The notes: generated from the letters alone by a model not told the origin. Counted from the first letter of the stretch, positions 54,494-63,431 are shown. The stretch is DNA of 64,000 bases from an uncultured Verrucomicrobiales bacterium (GCA_937891465.1 CALAHF010000163.1:62001-126000); one strand, 5' to 3'. Numbers and translations are program-made.

Positions 54494-55822
54494 TCAGGAG
54501 AAGAACTGCATGATCGGCTTACCTTCAGACACAATCTCGTTCGATTCCGCGTCACGTTTGTGACCCGCAATGAGGAACGGACGACCTGATGGCGCGTAGA
54601 TAACTTTGTTGAGATCAATTCCCAGTGAGTAAGCAATCGTCGCGTTGAAGTCGAGCGGAGTTACAGGATTCTCTTCGACAGCCATTCCAAGCTTGTCTGA
54701 TTTTCCGTAAACTTGACCACCAACGATGCCACCACCGGCGAACATTGTGGAGAACACACGTGGGTGGTGATCGCGACCGCCGTTAGCATTGATCTTCGGT
54801 GTACGACCGAATTCGGTTCCAACTGCGATGATCGTTTTCTCGAAGAGACCTTCAGCTTTGAGATCGGCAATGAGTGCAGCAAGCGCTTTATCAAGCTCAC
54901 CAGCACGCTGCTGAATCGCACCGCCCCAGAGGTCATTATGCATGTCCCAGCCACCGGAATTCACTTCGACGAAGCGAACACCAGACTTAACGAGGCGCTT
55001 CGCAAGCAAGGCACCTTTTCCGAGACGTCCGTTGCCGTAGTTCTCAAGCTTCTTCTGGTAACCTTCTTCTTTAGCAACCATGAACGCGTCGAGGTCTTCA
55101 CTCTTCATGAGCTCAAGCGTCTCATCGTAGAACTGGCTGTATGCAGTCACTTCGTCGGTCTCGAACTTGCGACGGAATCCGTCATCAAATGTGTTCATCA
55201 ATTCCATCCGCTTCTTCATGACGTCTTCTTCAACGCCTTTCCAGGGAGTTGAGTTCTGAACGCCTTTCTCAGGATCACCAATTGGAAGTGGTGCATGAGA
55301 AGGGCCGAAGAAACCAGCTGCGGGATGATTACCACCCGCACCAATCAAAACAGAGTTTGGAAGGGTTTTGTGCTTGCGCTCTGGCTTCATCCGCTGCATC
55401 CACGCACCCATTGATGGGTGAACGATGGTAGCACGGGGGCCATAACTCGTGTGCATCCAGTATGATCCACCACGGTGATCGCCCGTCTTCTGCGTCATGG
55501 AGCGAACGACTGCGATATCTTTGAATCCTTTGGCCAACTCAGGCATGAACTCAGCGAGCTCAACTCCGGCAACCCCTGTCGCTGCGCCAGTTGTTTTACC
55601 GCCGGTCTCCGTTCCCGGCTTGGGATCGAAGGTATCCATATGGGTCATTCCACCGCTCATGTAGAAGAAAATACAGTTTTCTGCTTTTCCACCACCAGCT
55701 GCGAGAACAGCTGGATTTGCGGCCGCGATTGGGAGAACGCTTACACCGAGAGCTGACTTTGCTACTCCTGCTGCGAACTGACGACGACTCATGTCGTCCA
55801 TGTTGTTCAATATATCTTTCAT
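54494..55822 (-). CDS. Tat-exported DUF1501 protein, last gene of the ECF-linked operon
   Basis: The 442-residue product has a twin-arginine signal (SRRQFAAGVA, arginines 13-14). The DUF1501 domain shows CIFFYMSGGMTHMDTFDPKP, a middle FVEVNSGGWDMHNDLW, and VGTEFGRTPKINANGGRDHH. It differs from the DUF1501 protein at 28.2 kb in its Gly/Thr-rich N-terminal part and shorter length. It follows the DUF1549/DUF1553 gene by 50 bp and is closed by a strong terminator. The function is unknown. Linkage to an ECF sigma and a FecR-type membrane protein suggests that it is regulated from the cell envelope. Confidence 0.92.
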   Translation of the reverse strand: MKDILNNMDDMSRRQFAAGVAKSALGVSVLPIAAANPAVLAAGGGKAENCIFFYMSGGMTHMDTFDPKPGTETGGKTTGAATGVAGVELAEFMPELAKGFKDIAVVRSMTQKTGDHRGGSYWMHTSYGPRATIVHPSMGAWMQRMKPERKHKTLPNSVLIGAGGNHPAAGFFGPSHAPLPIGDPEKGVQNSTPWKGVEEDVMKKRMELMNTFDDGFRRKFETDEVTAYSQFYDETLELMKSEDLDAFMVAKEEGYQKKLENYGNGRLGKGALLAKRLVKSGVRFVEVNSGGWDMHNDLWGGAIQQRAGELDKALAALIADLKAEGLFEKTIIAVGTEFGRTPKINANGGRDHHPRVFSTMFAGGGIVGGQVYGKSDKLGMAVEENPVTPLDFNATIAYSLGIDLNKVIYAPSGRPFLIAGHKRDAESNEIVSEGKPIMQFFS

Positions 55823-55872
55823 AATTTTCTAAGGTATTGTTGTTAAATTTCCGGGGGATTTTTTAGTAATTT

Positions 55873-58086
55873 TTACTGAATGAACATGAATTCGCGAGCA
55901 TTCACGAGTGCCCAGATCACGTTTCCAATTCCGGATGCTTCGGCTGCCATCTGATCTTTCTCAGAAGCATCCCGATTCTTCTTGGCCATTCCGGAACCAG
56001 CCTTGTTAATTTCCTCTTTGCTTGGATAACGACCCAAAACACTGATGAAGATTTTCTCAATCTTCTCAGACTTCGCGCCTTTAGCGTTGATGATTTCCTT
56101 CACAAGATAGGCCTCAGGACTAGTGAGAATCTCATTTGTAATCTGACCATTCAGTAATGCCATGACCTGAGGAGCCGAGCCACCGAAGAACTGGTTTTCG
56201 ATCAGCTGCTTGTCGGACTGACCAAACATACGAAGAAAGTGTCCTGGCGCCTGAGGCTGACGTAACTCAGAAGCTCGCACCATTTGAACGCGACCGACTT
56301 TACCAACTTCTTTGCCCATTGTATCACCGCCTAAATCGGTCAACTGCCCAATCCCTCTGAAACGATTCCGCCAATTCCAAATCTCATCAGCAGTCTTCAA
56401 CTTCGTAGTATCTGTATACATGATCTCTTTGTATTCTTCCCAACCACGACGAACCATTGTATCTGGATTCGGAGTCGTGAGCGTTACGAATGAATCCCAC
56501 ATTTGCTCGGCACTCATCCGACGAAGGACAGGGCCGGGGAAGTGGTAGGTTCCTGTATCGATCTGAGTCAATGAAGGTGACATGGTTTCAGATTCGCGCT
56601 GATAACCGTTGGTGTTGTAAATCACGCGCATGAAGTCTTTCACGCTGTAATCGAGGTCCTTCATCATCTGCTCAAGGAACGCAAGAAGCTCAGGGTTCTG
56701 AGCCTGACCTTCCAAATGGCCGGGGATGTTGTAGACAGGCTCGATCTGAGCCAAACCAAACGCTTGTTTCCAAAGGCGATTCACCACATTGATTGTGAAT
56801 CGTGGATTTGTTTTTGAAGTCACCCAATCAGCAAAAGCTGCACGCGGAGTCTCATATTTTTCAACGTCGACAATATCTCCAAGATAAGTTTTGGGCTCAA
56901 CGTTTCCATTGGGCTCACCGTTATCGTAATGATAATCGTGGGGGAGCTTAACAACGTTACGCCCGGTGTCATTTACGTTCACTCGGTGCGTTCCCAGCAT
57001 CTGGCCAAGTTGACGATCCGTAGTATCCCGCTCACGAAGTTTGCCACCATCCTTGAGTGTTTTGTTCATCCGTGCGAGTTCAGCTTTTGAGTCGCCGCCA
57101 CCCATCATCATGTTGCCGCCACCGCCGCCACGTGTTTCAACACCACCCATAAATGCTGCCATCTGATAGAAATCCTTCTGATAAACCTCTTCAAACGGAT
57201 GGTCATGACACTGAGCACAAGTGATCTCGGTGCCCATGAAAATGGTGAACGTATTGGAAAGGTTGCAAAGACGCATTCCCTGATCGGAGATAAGGAATCC
57301 TGAAGCCGGGGTATCCCAAATTTTCCCTTTGGCGTTGAGCATCTCAGCGACAAACTCGTTGAACGGCTTGTCTTCCTTAACCGAGTTCTTAATCCACTCG
57401 ATGTAAGGATCGACTTTCAAATCTCCGTTACCCATCATCGTCACGCCTTCACGAACGCGGAGCAAATCAGAGTAGTAGTTGAACATCCGCATTGCATACG
57501 CATCGGAGTTCAGCAATTCGTTGATCAATTCGGGCCGCTTGGTCTTGCTCCGGCTGTCGAGAAAGCCTTTTGCTTCATCGAAAGTCGGAATACGACCTGC
57601 GATATCGAGATAAATCCGACGTAAGAACTGCTCATCCGTCGTCCGCTCGTTAGGAGCACACTGTGCCATCTCCCGCTGAATCTCTTCAGAACGTTTTTTC
57701 TTTTCCGCTGGTGTTAAATCCTTGTTACTCCCGAGAGCCTTGCCTTCTTCCACCAACTTGTAGTAAGAAGACTTCATTTTCTCGAGCATCAGACGATCCA
57801 CTTCATTGGCCAGCGCTTGTGGGTCTTTCGGAAGGTTGGCCTTCGCCCAGAGTTGGTCAGCTTCGGAGAGCCGTGACAAAGGAAATGGAATTTCTTTGCC
57901 TGCAGCAGTTCGCAAGCGAATGACCGTAGTGGCACCAGCACCCGTTATTCCGAGGAATTCAGCTTCCACCGTTTTGCCATCGGCAGCGGATGTCCACGTT
58001 CGCATCTCAGCGACGGCAGTTGAGCCGATGGCGAGAAACGCACCCAGTGCGCAGGCCATGACTTTAAGGATATTTGTTTTTTTCAT
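55873..58086 (-). CDS. Secreted SHD1-like, DUF1549 and DUF1553 protein
   Basis: The 737-residue product has a signal peptide (1-26). Unlike the protein at 29.7 kb it has no N-terminal cytochrome domain; residues 27-82 instead form an SHD1-like beta domain (MRTWTSAADGKTVEAEF, then PFPLSRLSEADQLW). A Lys/Glu-rich helical linker follows (about 95-145). DUF1549 contains a single heme-type motif CAQCH at 290-294, and a Gly/Met-rich loop sits at about 322-335. DUF1553 follows (INVVNRLWKQAFGLAQIEPV). It is the fourth gene of the minus-strand run and probably works with the DUF1501 protein encoded next. Confidence 0.9.
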   Translation of the reverse strand: MKKTNILKVMACALGAFLAIGSTAVAEMRTWTSAADGKTVEAEFLGITGAGATTVIRLRTAAGKEIPFPLSRLSEADQLWAKANLPKDPQALANEVDRLMLEKMKSSYYKLVEEGKALGSNKDLTPAEKKKRSEEIQREMAQCAPNERTTDEQFLRRIYLDIAGRIPTFDEAKGFLDSRSKTKRPELINELLNSDAYAMRMFNYYSDLLRVREGVTMMGNGDLKVDPYIEWIKNSVKEDKPFNEFVAEMLNAKGKIWDTPASGFLISDQGMRLCNLSNTFTIFMGTEITCAQCHDHPFEEVYQKDFYQMAAFMGGVETRGGGGGNMMMGGGDSKAELARMNKTLKDGGKLRERDTTDRQLGQMLGTHRVNVNDTGRNVVKLPHDYHYDNGEPNGNVEPKTYLGDIVDVEKYETPRAAFADWVTSKTNPRFTINVVNRLWKQAFGLAQIEPVYNIPGHLEGQAQNPELLAFLEQMMKDLDYSVKDFMRVIYNTNGYQRESETMSPSLTQIDTGTYHFPGPVLRRMSAEQMWDSFVTLTTPNPDTMVRRGWEEYKEIMYTDTTKLKTADEIWNWRNRFRGIGQLTDLGGDTMGKEVGKVGRVQMVRASELRQPQAPGHFLRMFGQSDKQLIENQFFGGSAPQVMALLNGQITNEILTSPEAYLVKEIINAKGAKSEKIEKIFISVLGRYPSKEEINKAGSGMAKKNRDASEKDQMAAEASGIGNVIWALVNAREFMFIQ

Positions 58087-58232
58087 GGTTGTTTATTAAT
58101 ATTCAGCCAGTTGGGAGGTTTGTTTATTTGAGATGAAATTGTGCCGAGGAATAAAAGGATACGATTCTTTCCGTATTTGTTCAAAAGGGTATATCGCTCA
58201 AACGAGTTATTTGTGACAAAATTCTAAAAAAT
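58087..58232 (-). promoter_or_regulatory. A/T-rich gap that may hold an ECF-dependent promoter
   Basis: The 146-bp gap between the FecR/LamG gene and the DUF1549/DUF1553 gene is unusually long and A/T-rich for this run. It may contain the promoter for the last two genes, perhaps used by the ECF sigma encoded upstream. No motif can be fixed by eye. Confidence 0.3.
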
Positions 58233-59885
58233 TTACGGGGTATTTTCAAGACTAAAGGAAATTTGCTCATTCAAATCGACTACTGGCTCCGCAATTGCTC
58301 CCCGGTGTAGATAAAATTCATCAATCCAGCCTTCAAAACCCGTTTCACCAAATGACCCTAATTGCAGCTGACCTGCACGGTCCGTCTTGATCGAAGCTGA
58401 AACAACGCCGCTCACAGATTCCAATTCTCCATCAACGAAAAGGTGAATATGGGTCGCAATATCCGGCTTTTCTCCTCCAAGAAACCGGACCGTTACGTGA
58501 TGCCATTGTCCGTCCCGAATATCAGTCGTTCCTACGATCCGCCCACGCCCATAATCCACCCGCAACGCGTTCTTGGCTCCATTGCCGGAATTTTGATTCC
58601 AGGAGATTTTCCAGTTCCCTGACTCCGGACGTCCCAAAACGGCAACTGCAGTCTTTTCTCCCTGAGGACCTCGCGGCGAAATTTTTACCCAAAAACTCGC
58701 TGTAAAGGCTTCATCCAGAAGAATTTCATTCGGCATTCGGGCAACCAAACGCTCACCTGGTTGAAAAACGAGCCCGCCTCCAACTCGCCCCGGTGCACGA
58801 CGTGGCATTTCGAAATTTCCTGATTGCGCGCTATCTGAAGTCAGTGAGGTATCAAATGGCCCCCGATAAATCCCCAGCCCACTGTCTTCGACTGCCGAAC
58901 CACTCGATTCATCGAAATCATAATGAATGAATCCGCTCTCACCCTCAACAGCTAGTGCTTCAGGAACATCCAACGTAAAGTTCTCTCCGGCATACGTGAT
59001 CACCTGCAAGTCGCTGCGGGTTCGTGAGTCCGCTTTTAAAGCAAGCCCTTCCGTCAATCGAATCGGCACCGAATTTCCACTCGCTCGGCTGGCTTCAACC
59101 ACCCCCTGCATCACGTGAACTTCAGTGTCTCCATTTGGAGCAACGGAAACCCCAAAACGTGTCCCGATGTCCACCACATTCAATCGCGGTGTATTGATTA
59201 CAAAACCTGACGCACGAGACGGAACTTCAGCGGTCAAACGACCATACTCCAAATAGCCCCGATTCGAATGCTCCAGACTCAATTTCGCCGGCCCCTCAAG
59301 GAAAACGCGCGCGCCCGAATTGAAGGTCAATTCAGCCACACCGCTTTGTAAAACCACCTCGCGAGCTGAAATCCAGCCGTCTTTGCGGACACTTGCAGCC
59401 GTCTTCTCTTCCCAAATCACGTTATCAACTCCCGTGACCCGAGCCACAAATGACTGCGCCGACTTTTTGGTTCCTTCCCGAGTTTGAAATCCAGAATCAT
59501 CCAACGAAACTCGCTGCAAACCAAGCACAACCAACACCGCAGCAACCGCAGCCACCATACCCGCCTTCACCATATCAGGCCACCGCAACCGCGCCGCGAT
59601 TTGGCGCTCTTCAAGAATTTCGGTAAGCACTGATTTTGCAAATCCTCGATCAGCCCCCTTCTCAATGTCCGCACCTTCTGACTTCAAATGCGCCACCACA
59701 CTGCCTGCAAAATCAGCCGTAGCCTCCTCATCTTCCAGCAGAATTTTAAGAGCCTCGTGCATACGCAGCTGCTCGAAATACCGATCCCGAAGATCCGCAT
59801 CGTTTTTCAACGCCTGAGCCACGAATTTCTCCGAGTCACCGGATAAATCACCACTTAAATACGCGTCTATTAGTTCTGATTTCAC
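58233..59885 (-). CDS. FecR-like transmembrane regulator with C-terminal LamG domain
   Basis: The 550-residue product has a helical N-terminus (1-100, with EQLRMHEALKILLED) of the type seen in anti-sigma factors. One transmembrane helix follows at about 107-123. A FecR domain lies at about 150-280 (ARVFLEGPAKLSLEHSNRG, then INTPRLNVVDIGTRFGVSV, then VMQGVVEAS). A LamG-like concanavalin domain closes the protein (about 310-545, FIHYDFDESSGSAVEDSG, ASFWVKISP, GWIDEFYLH). The gene is 30 bp after the ECF sigma gene. The pair looks like a cell-surface signalling unit in which an outer sugar-binding domain controls a sigma factor. Confidence 0.9.
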   Translation of the reverse strand: MKSELIDAYLSGDLSGDSEKFVAQALKNDADLRDRYFEQLRMHEALKILLEDEEATADFAGSVVAHLKSEGADIEKGADRGFAKSVLTEILEERQIAARLRWPDMVKAGMVAAVAAVLVVLGLQRVSLDDSGFQTREGTKKSAQSFVARVTGVDNVIWEEKTAASVRKDGWISAREVVLQSGVAELTFNSGARVFLEGPAKLSLEHSNRGYLEYGRLTAEVPSRASGFVINTPRLNVVDIGTRFGVSVAPNGDTEVHVMQGVVEASRASGNSVPIRLTEGLALKADSRTRSDLQVITYAGENFTLDVPEALAVEGESGFIHYDFDESSGSAVEDSGLGIYRGPFDTSLTSDSAQSGNFEMPRRAPGRVGGGLVFQPGERLVARMPNEILLDEAFTASFWVKISPRGPQGEKTAVAVLGRPESGNWKISWNQNSGNGAKNALRVDYGRGRIVGTTDIRDGQWHHVTVRFLGGEKPDIATHIHLFVDGELESVSGVVSASIKTDRAGQLQLGSFGETGFEGWIDEFYLHRGAIAEPVVDLNEQISFSLENTP

Positions 59886-59915
59886 TTAAATTTGTTTTGT
59901 AAAAATCCGTTATAG

Positions 59916-60479
59916 CTAAACTGAGGCCTCTTTCGCCGCTTTGTTTTCTAAACACACCCGCAACGCATTGCGGACGCGACACAAAGTCGTTCGAACCCAG
60001 GCCTCGCTTTGGTCCATCGCTTTTGCCATTTCCCGAGTCGACTCCGTTAATTTGTATTTCAAACGGAGTAATTTCAGTTGTCCTTCAGGTAGTTGATTCA
60101 CACATTCTTCCAAATGCGCAAAAACGGGAGCTTCCGGAGCAAAGCCTGCGGAGTTCGAGCTTTGAATCAGGCAGTGATCCAAAAACTTCTCGTTATTCTT
60201 TGAAACCCGCTGATGCCGAAGGGTTTCCTTTCGGACCAGATTGAATGCAATTGCCCGCATCCACTTCCCAAAATTCGTTCCCGCCTGAAAATCATTGATG
60301 TGATGATGCGCAAAAACAAAAGCCTCATGCGCAATTTCATCGATCAAATGAGGAACCGGAAGCTTCATGGCTACAAATGCACGGAGCATGGAACCATGGA
60401 GGTGAATCAGCTCTTCAAAAGCCTCCAAATTTCCGGCCTGCACTTCAAGCACAAGTTGTTCTTCGCGTTTCCGATCCAT
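59916..60479 (-). CDS. ECF-type RNA polymerase sigma factor
   Basis: The 187-residue protein has sigma region 2 (about 20-95, AFEELIHLHGSMLRAFVAMK, then NFGKWMRAIAFNLVRKE) and region 4 (about 120-175, QLPEGQLKLLRLKYKL, then REMAKAMDQSEAWVRTTLCR). It fits the ECF sigma group typical of Verrucomicrobia and Planctomycetes, where the partner is a FecR-like membrane protein encoded next to it, as here. It probably directs transcription of its own operon and of the downstream DUF1549/DUF1553 and DUF1501 genes. The gap upstream (60480-60593) has no gene. Confidence 0.92.
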   Translation of the reverse strand: MDRKREEQLVLEVQAGNLEAFEELIHLHGSMLRAFVAMKLPVPHLIDEIAHEAFVFAHHHINDFQAGTNFGKWMRAIAFNLVRKETLRHQRVSKNNEKFLDHCLIQSSNSAGFAPEAPVFAHLEECVNQLPEGQLKLLRLKYKLTESTREMAKAMDQSEAWVRTTLCRVRNALRVCLENKAAKEASV

Positions 60480-60593
60480 TTTTTGTAAAAACGAGTCCTT
60501 ACCCCTTAGGATATCGTTCAGGACTGCTAATGTTACAAAAAATAGGAGGCAGGAAAAATTTCATCCCCCATTAATTTTTTAAGACATCGAGAA

Positions 60594-61541
60594 TCAAAAT
60601 ACCCATTCAGTCTGCACTGAGTCTTCTTGAGACGGGACGTCAGAACTAACAGCACTTTGCCCAGGAATACCCACAACCACCTTATCCTGATGAACATCAG
60701 AGCGTTCACCGATCACTTTCACTACCGTTTGATGATGAGCCATCTCCTGAACCCTTGTCGTCGCGGGATGAAGCAAAGTCGGCTCTTTCCGATCCGCGCA
60801 TTCCACCTCAATCCCGGTAAAACCGTCGCTCACCAACCGATCTGAGATGATCTTTTTCGCCAAATCCGGCGTATTGCAATCCGAACTCAGATGGCCCAGC
60901 AAGACTCGGCAAAGCTTTTCCGATGCAATTTGCGAGACAAGGTCTGCCGTTTGATGATTCGATAAATGGCCATGCCGATTGCTGATCCGCTGCTTTGTCG
61001 CCCACGGACGCTTCGTATCATTTTGCAGCATCACCTCATCATAATTGGATTCCGTGAACAGCGTGTCCACTCCCCGAAGCCGATCAATGATCACCTGGGT
61101 GACGTTTCCTACATCGCTCAGCACACCAATCGACGTTTGCTTCCCGCGAAAGACAAACCCCACGGGGTCCGAAGCATCATGCGGAACCGAAAACGATTCC
61201 ACCATCACGTCTCCGACTCGAAACGCCGAGCCCGATTCAAAAATTTGCCACGACGCTGTGCCTTTCAGCTTCTCTGCGACCAAATAACTCGTGTCCCGCG
61301 TCGCGAAAATCGGGATATCCCGTTTACGCAAAAAAACATCCAATCCACATACGTGATCGCCATGTTCATGGGTCAAAACAATCCCTGAAAGGGAATCGGG
61401 ATCAATTCCCCGGGCTTCCAGCCGCAAACACAGCTGTTTCGCACTCAATCCGGCATCGACGAGAATCCGCGTATCGTCGCCGAGACACACCACGGCGCTA
61501 TTGCCGGAGCTGCCACTGCCAAGAATGGAAATACTGAGCAT
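60594..61541 (-). CDS. YycJ-like metallo-beta-lactamase fold hydrolase with extra C-terminal tail
   Basis: The 315-residue protein starts with a typical strand (LSISILGSGSSGNS). The metal-binding motif THEHGDH is at 57-63, and VPHDASDPVGFVF and SNRHGHLSN supply other ligands. This matches the YycJ/WalJ group, proposed double-strand DNA exonucleases or nucleases related to RNase Z. The conserved fold ends near residue 255. About 60 further residues (ERSDVHQDKVVVGIPG and beyond) are polar, low in structure and not part of the family. It is followed by the ECF sigma gene on the same strand, but the 114-bp gap suggests a separate promoter. Confidence 0.85.
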   Translation of the reverse strand: MLSISILGSGSSGNSAVVCLGDDTRILVDAGLSAKQLCLRLEARGIDPDSLSGIVLTHEHGDHVCGLDVFLRKRDIPIFATRDTSYLVAEKLKGTASWQIFESGSAFRVGDVMVESFSVPHDASDPVGFVFRGKQTSIGVLSDVGNVTQVIIDRLRGVDTLFTESNYDEVMLQNDTKRPWATKQRISNRHGHLSNHQTADLVSQIASEKLCRVLLGHLSSDCNTPDLAKKIISDRLVSDGFTGIEVECADRKEPTLLHPATTRVQEMAHHQTVVKVIGERSDVHQDKVVVGIPGQSAVSSDVPSQEDSVQTEWVF

Positions 61542-61646
61542 GATTTAAGTTACAAGATCGATTCGGCAACCAGACTAGATAATCACCTCCGGTTAGACAA
61601 ACGAAAATTCCCGAAATCACGAAAACAAATCGTGACTCGCCACTTT

Positions 61647-62129
61647 TCAGAGTGTTTCCGCATCAGGCAGCTGCGAAACGTGGATCCAATACATCGTGTC
61701 CGCCAACGGCCCCGAATTCACCTTCACCCGAATTCCGTCCGCATCACTTTTGATCGTGGCCAATTCCACCCGACCAAAAACCCGCCGGACATTCATCGTC
61801 TCCGAATCCGCTTCGCGGCGACGCTCTGGAGTCGAGTGCTTGTAATAAAAATTCCGCAAATCCTGCACCGTATCTGCCAAATAAACCGGATTTCCATCCC
61901 GCCCCGCAATCACCACAGCACCTACGGGATAGCCAGCTGTCTTTCGCGCCGCCTCCGGCAAATCGCCTTCTGCCATCTGAATCCCGCATTTCGCCGTGAA
62001 AAACAAAATCACCACAAAGGTCACCGGAACAAACGTCCAAAACGCAAAATTCCGCAACTGTTCACGCCGCACCCGATAGCGGTGCTCGCGATCCGATTCA
62101 CGATCAGACCCAGTTGATTCGTCAAACAT
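61647..62129 (-). CDS. Membrane-anchored protein of unknown function
   Basis: The 160-residue product has a basic N-terminal region, one transmembrane helix at about 29-46 (FAFWTFVPVTFVVILFF) and an extracytoplasmic part of about 110 residues, with VYLADTVQDLRNFYYKHSTP and a final MYWIHVSQLPD. I recognise no domain. Its start codon and first eleven codons (MFDESTGSDRE) lie inside a copy of the dispersed hairpin repeat. The true start could also be a later codon, since no ribosome binding site decides it. It lies between the sugar dehydrogenase and the YycJ-like gene. Confidence 0.65.
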   Translation of the reverse strand: MFDESTGSDRESDREHRYRVRREQLRNFAFWTFVPVTFVVILFFTAKCGIQMAEGDLPEAARKTAGYPVGAVVIAGRDGNPVYLADTVQDLRNFYYKHSTPERRREADSETMNVRRVFGRVELATIKSDADGIRVKVNSGPLADTMYWIHVSQLPDAETL

Positions 62130-62150
62130 ACCCTATTGCTTCGTGAAAAA
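62097..62150. repeat. Copy of the hairpin family overlapping a gene start
   Basis: The outer ends TTCACGA (62097-62103) and TCGTGAA (62141-62147) are exact inverted copies, and the arm ACCCTATTG is at 62130-62138. The other inner arm is altered (GACCCAG). The ATG of the membrane-protein gene (62129) lies in the loop on the minus strand. Confidence 0.6.
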
Positions 62151-62156
62151 CGAAAA

Positions 62157-63359
62157 TCAATGAGCTGACTCGATTCTAAAAATCTTCCCACGCCAACCAA
62201 GCGCGATTGGCTCGCCATTTTCATCAGGGTAAAAGCCCGTTGGCTGAACCGTTGGGTTCGACATGTCAGTTGGCTTTTCGATGTGAACATTCGCAACGAC
62301 TTTGCCCGCGTCCTTGTCGTAATGGAGCGCCCAAAGATTTCCGAATTTCCAATCTCCGTAGAGATAATGGCCTTTCAATCCGGTAATTTTGTCGCCGTTG
62401 TAGACAAAGCCACCGGTGATACTGAGTCCCTGGTCGCGGGAATAGGTGTGGATTGGCTCTACAAATTGAGTGCCGCGCGGTGGGTTGTCCTTGTTTTTTC
62501 CAACCGCCGCGAGGATCTCTTTACGCGTTGGAAATTCGACGCTGCCTTCTTTGAAATTCCAGCCGTAATTCCCACCTCGCTCAATAAGATTCACTTCTTC
62601 GTGCAACGCCTGACCGACGTCGGCCAGCCAGAAAAGCCCCGTTTCAGGATCAATTGAGATTCCCCACGGATTTCGCAAACCGTAGGCGTAGATTTCGGGG
62701 CTCGCGATCGGGTTGTCCAAAAATGGATTGTCTGATGGAATGCCGTATTCGCGACCTTCAGATTTCGAATTCACATCGATTCGCAGCACTTTGCCGTTCC
62801 ACGCCTGGAGCCGCTGCGACAACATGTGAAGCCCGTGGCCCAAACCGCCATCGCCAACAGAATAATAGAGGTAGCCGTCATTTGGTCCGAAAACGAGATT
62901 ACCCGAATTGTGATTCCATTCCGGTTGCTGAATTTCCATCAAGACCCGCTCGCTCTCCATATCAATCGCATCGCCTTTGGCTACGAACTCGCTCAGGACT
63001 GTCCGCTTGGGGCCCTGCTTGGTCATCGTGACATAGAGTTTACCGTTGCTCTTGAAATTGGGGTGAAACGCCAAACCAAGCAGCCCTTCTTCAAAATCTT
63101 TCTCCACACCCATTAAATCGGTAAAATCAGCGAACACCTTGGCTTCCATAGCGTTTTCATCCGCTGGGAGAATTTTGATGCGGCCAGTTTGCTCAACCAC
63201 AAAACGACGATTCGAGCCGTCTGCGGGAATCTGCAACGAAAGCGGACGTTCGAATTTAATTCCAGAATAGATCTGCGTCAGTTTGATCTTCGGCTCCTCC
63301 GCAGAAACCAAAGCAGAGAGCAAAAACACAGCAAGCGAGACGAAAAGAAAGCGTTTCAT
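62157..63359 (-). CDS. Secreted PQQ-dependent sugar dehydrogenase-like (GSDH) propeller protein
   Basis: ATG 63359 starts a signal peptide (about 1-20, LVSAEEP); the longer frame adds no sensible N-terminus. The 400-residue product has the glucose/sorbosone dehydrogenase propeller layout: LSLQIPADGSNRRFVVEQTG, LLGLAFHPNF, WNHNSGNLVFGPNDGYLYYS, GLRNPWGISIDPETG, IERGGNYGWN, and TGGFVYNGDKI. The family oxidises aldoses with PQQ in the periplasm, though some members lack activity. The gene heads the minus-strand run and its stop is 27 bp before the next start. Confidence 0.9.
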   Translation of the reverse strand: MKRFLFVSLAVFLLSALVSAEEPKIKLTQIYSGIKFERPLSLQIPADGSNRRFVVEQTGRIKILPADENAMEAKVFADFTDLMGVEKDFEEGLLGLAFHPNFKSNGKLYVTMTKQGPKRTVLSEFVAKGDAIDMESERVLMEIQQPEWNHNSGNLVFGPNDGYLYYSVGDGGLGHGLHMLSQRLQAWNGKVLRIDVNSKSEGREYGIPSDNPFLDNPIASPEIYAYGLRNPWGISIDPETGLFWLADVGQALHEEVNLIERGGNYGWNFKEGSVEFPTRKEILAAVGKNKDNPPRGTQFVEPIHTYSRDQGLSITGGFVYNGDKITGLKGHYLYGDWKFGNLWALHYDKDAGKVVANVHIEKPTDMSNPTVQPTGFYPDENGEPIALGWRGKIFRIESAH

Positions 63360-63431
63360 TGCGGAGAGAATACGAAGCAAACGCAAAGACGGCAAGTCTC
63401 GAGTTTGCGGAGTTCGGGTTTTGAAGTTCAA

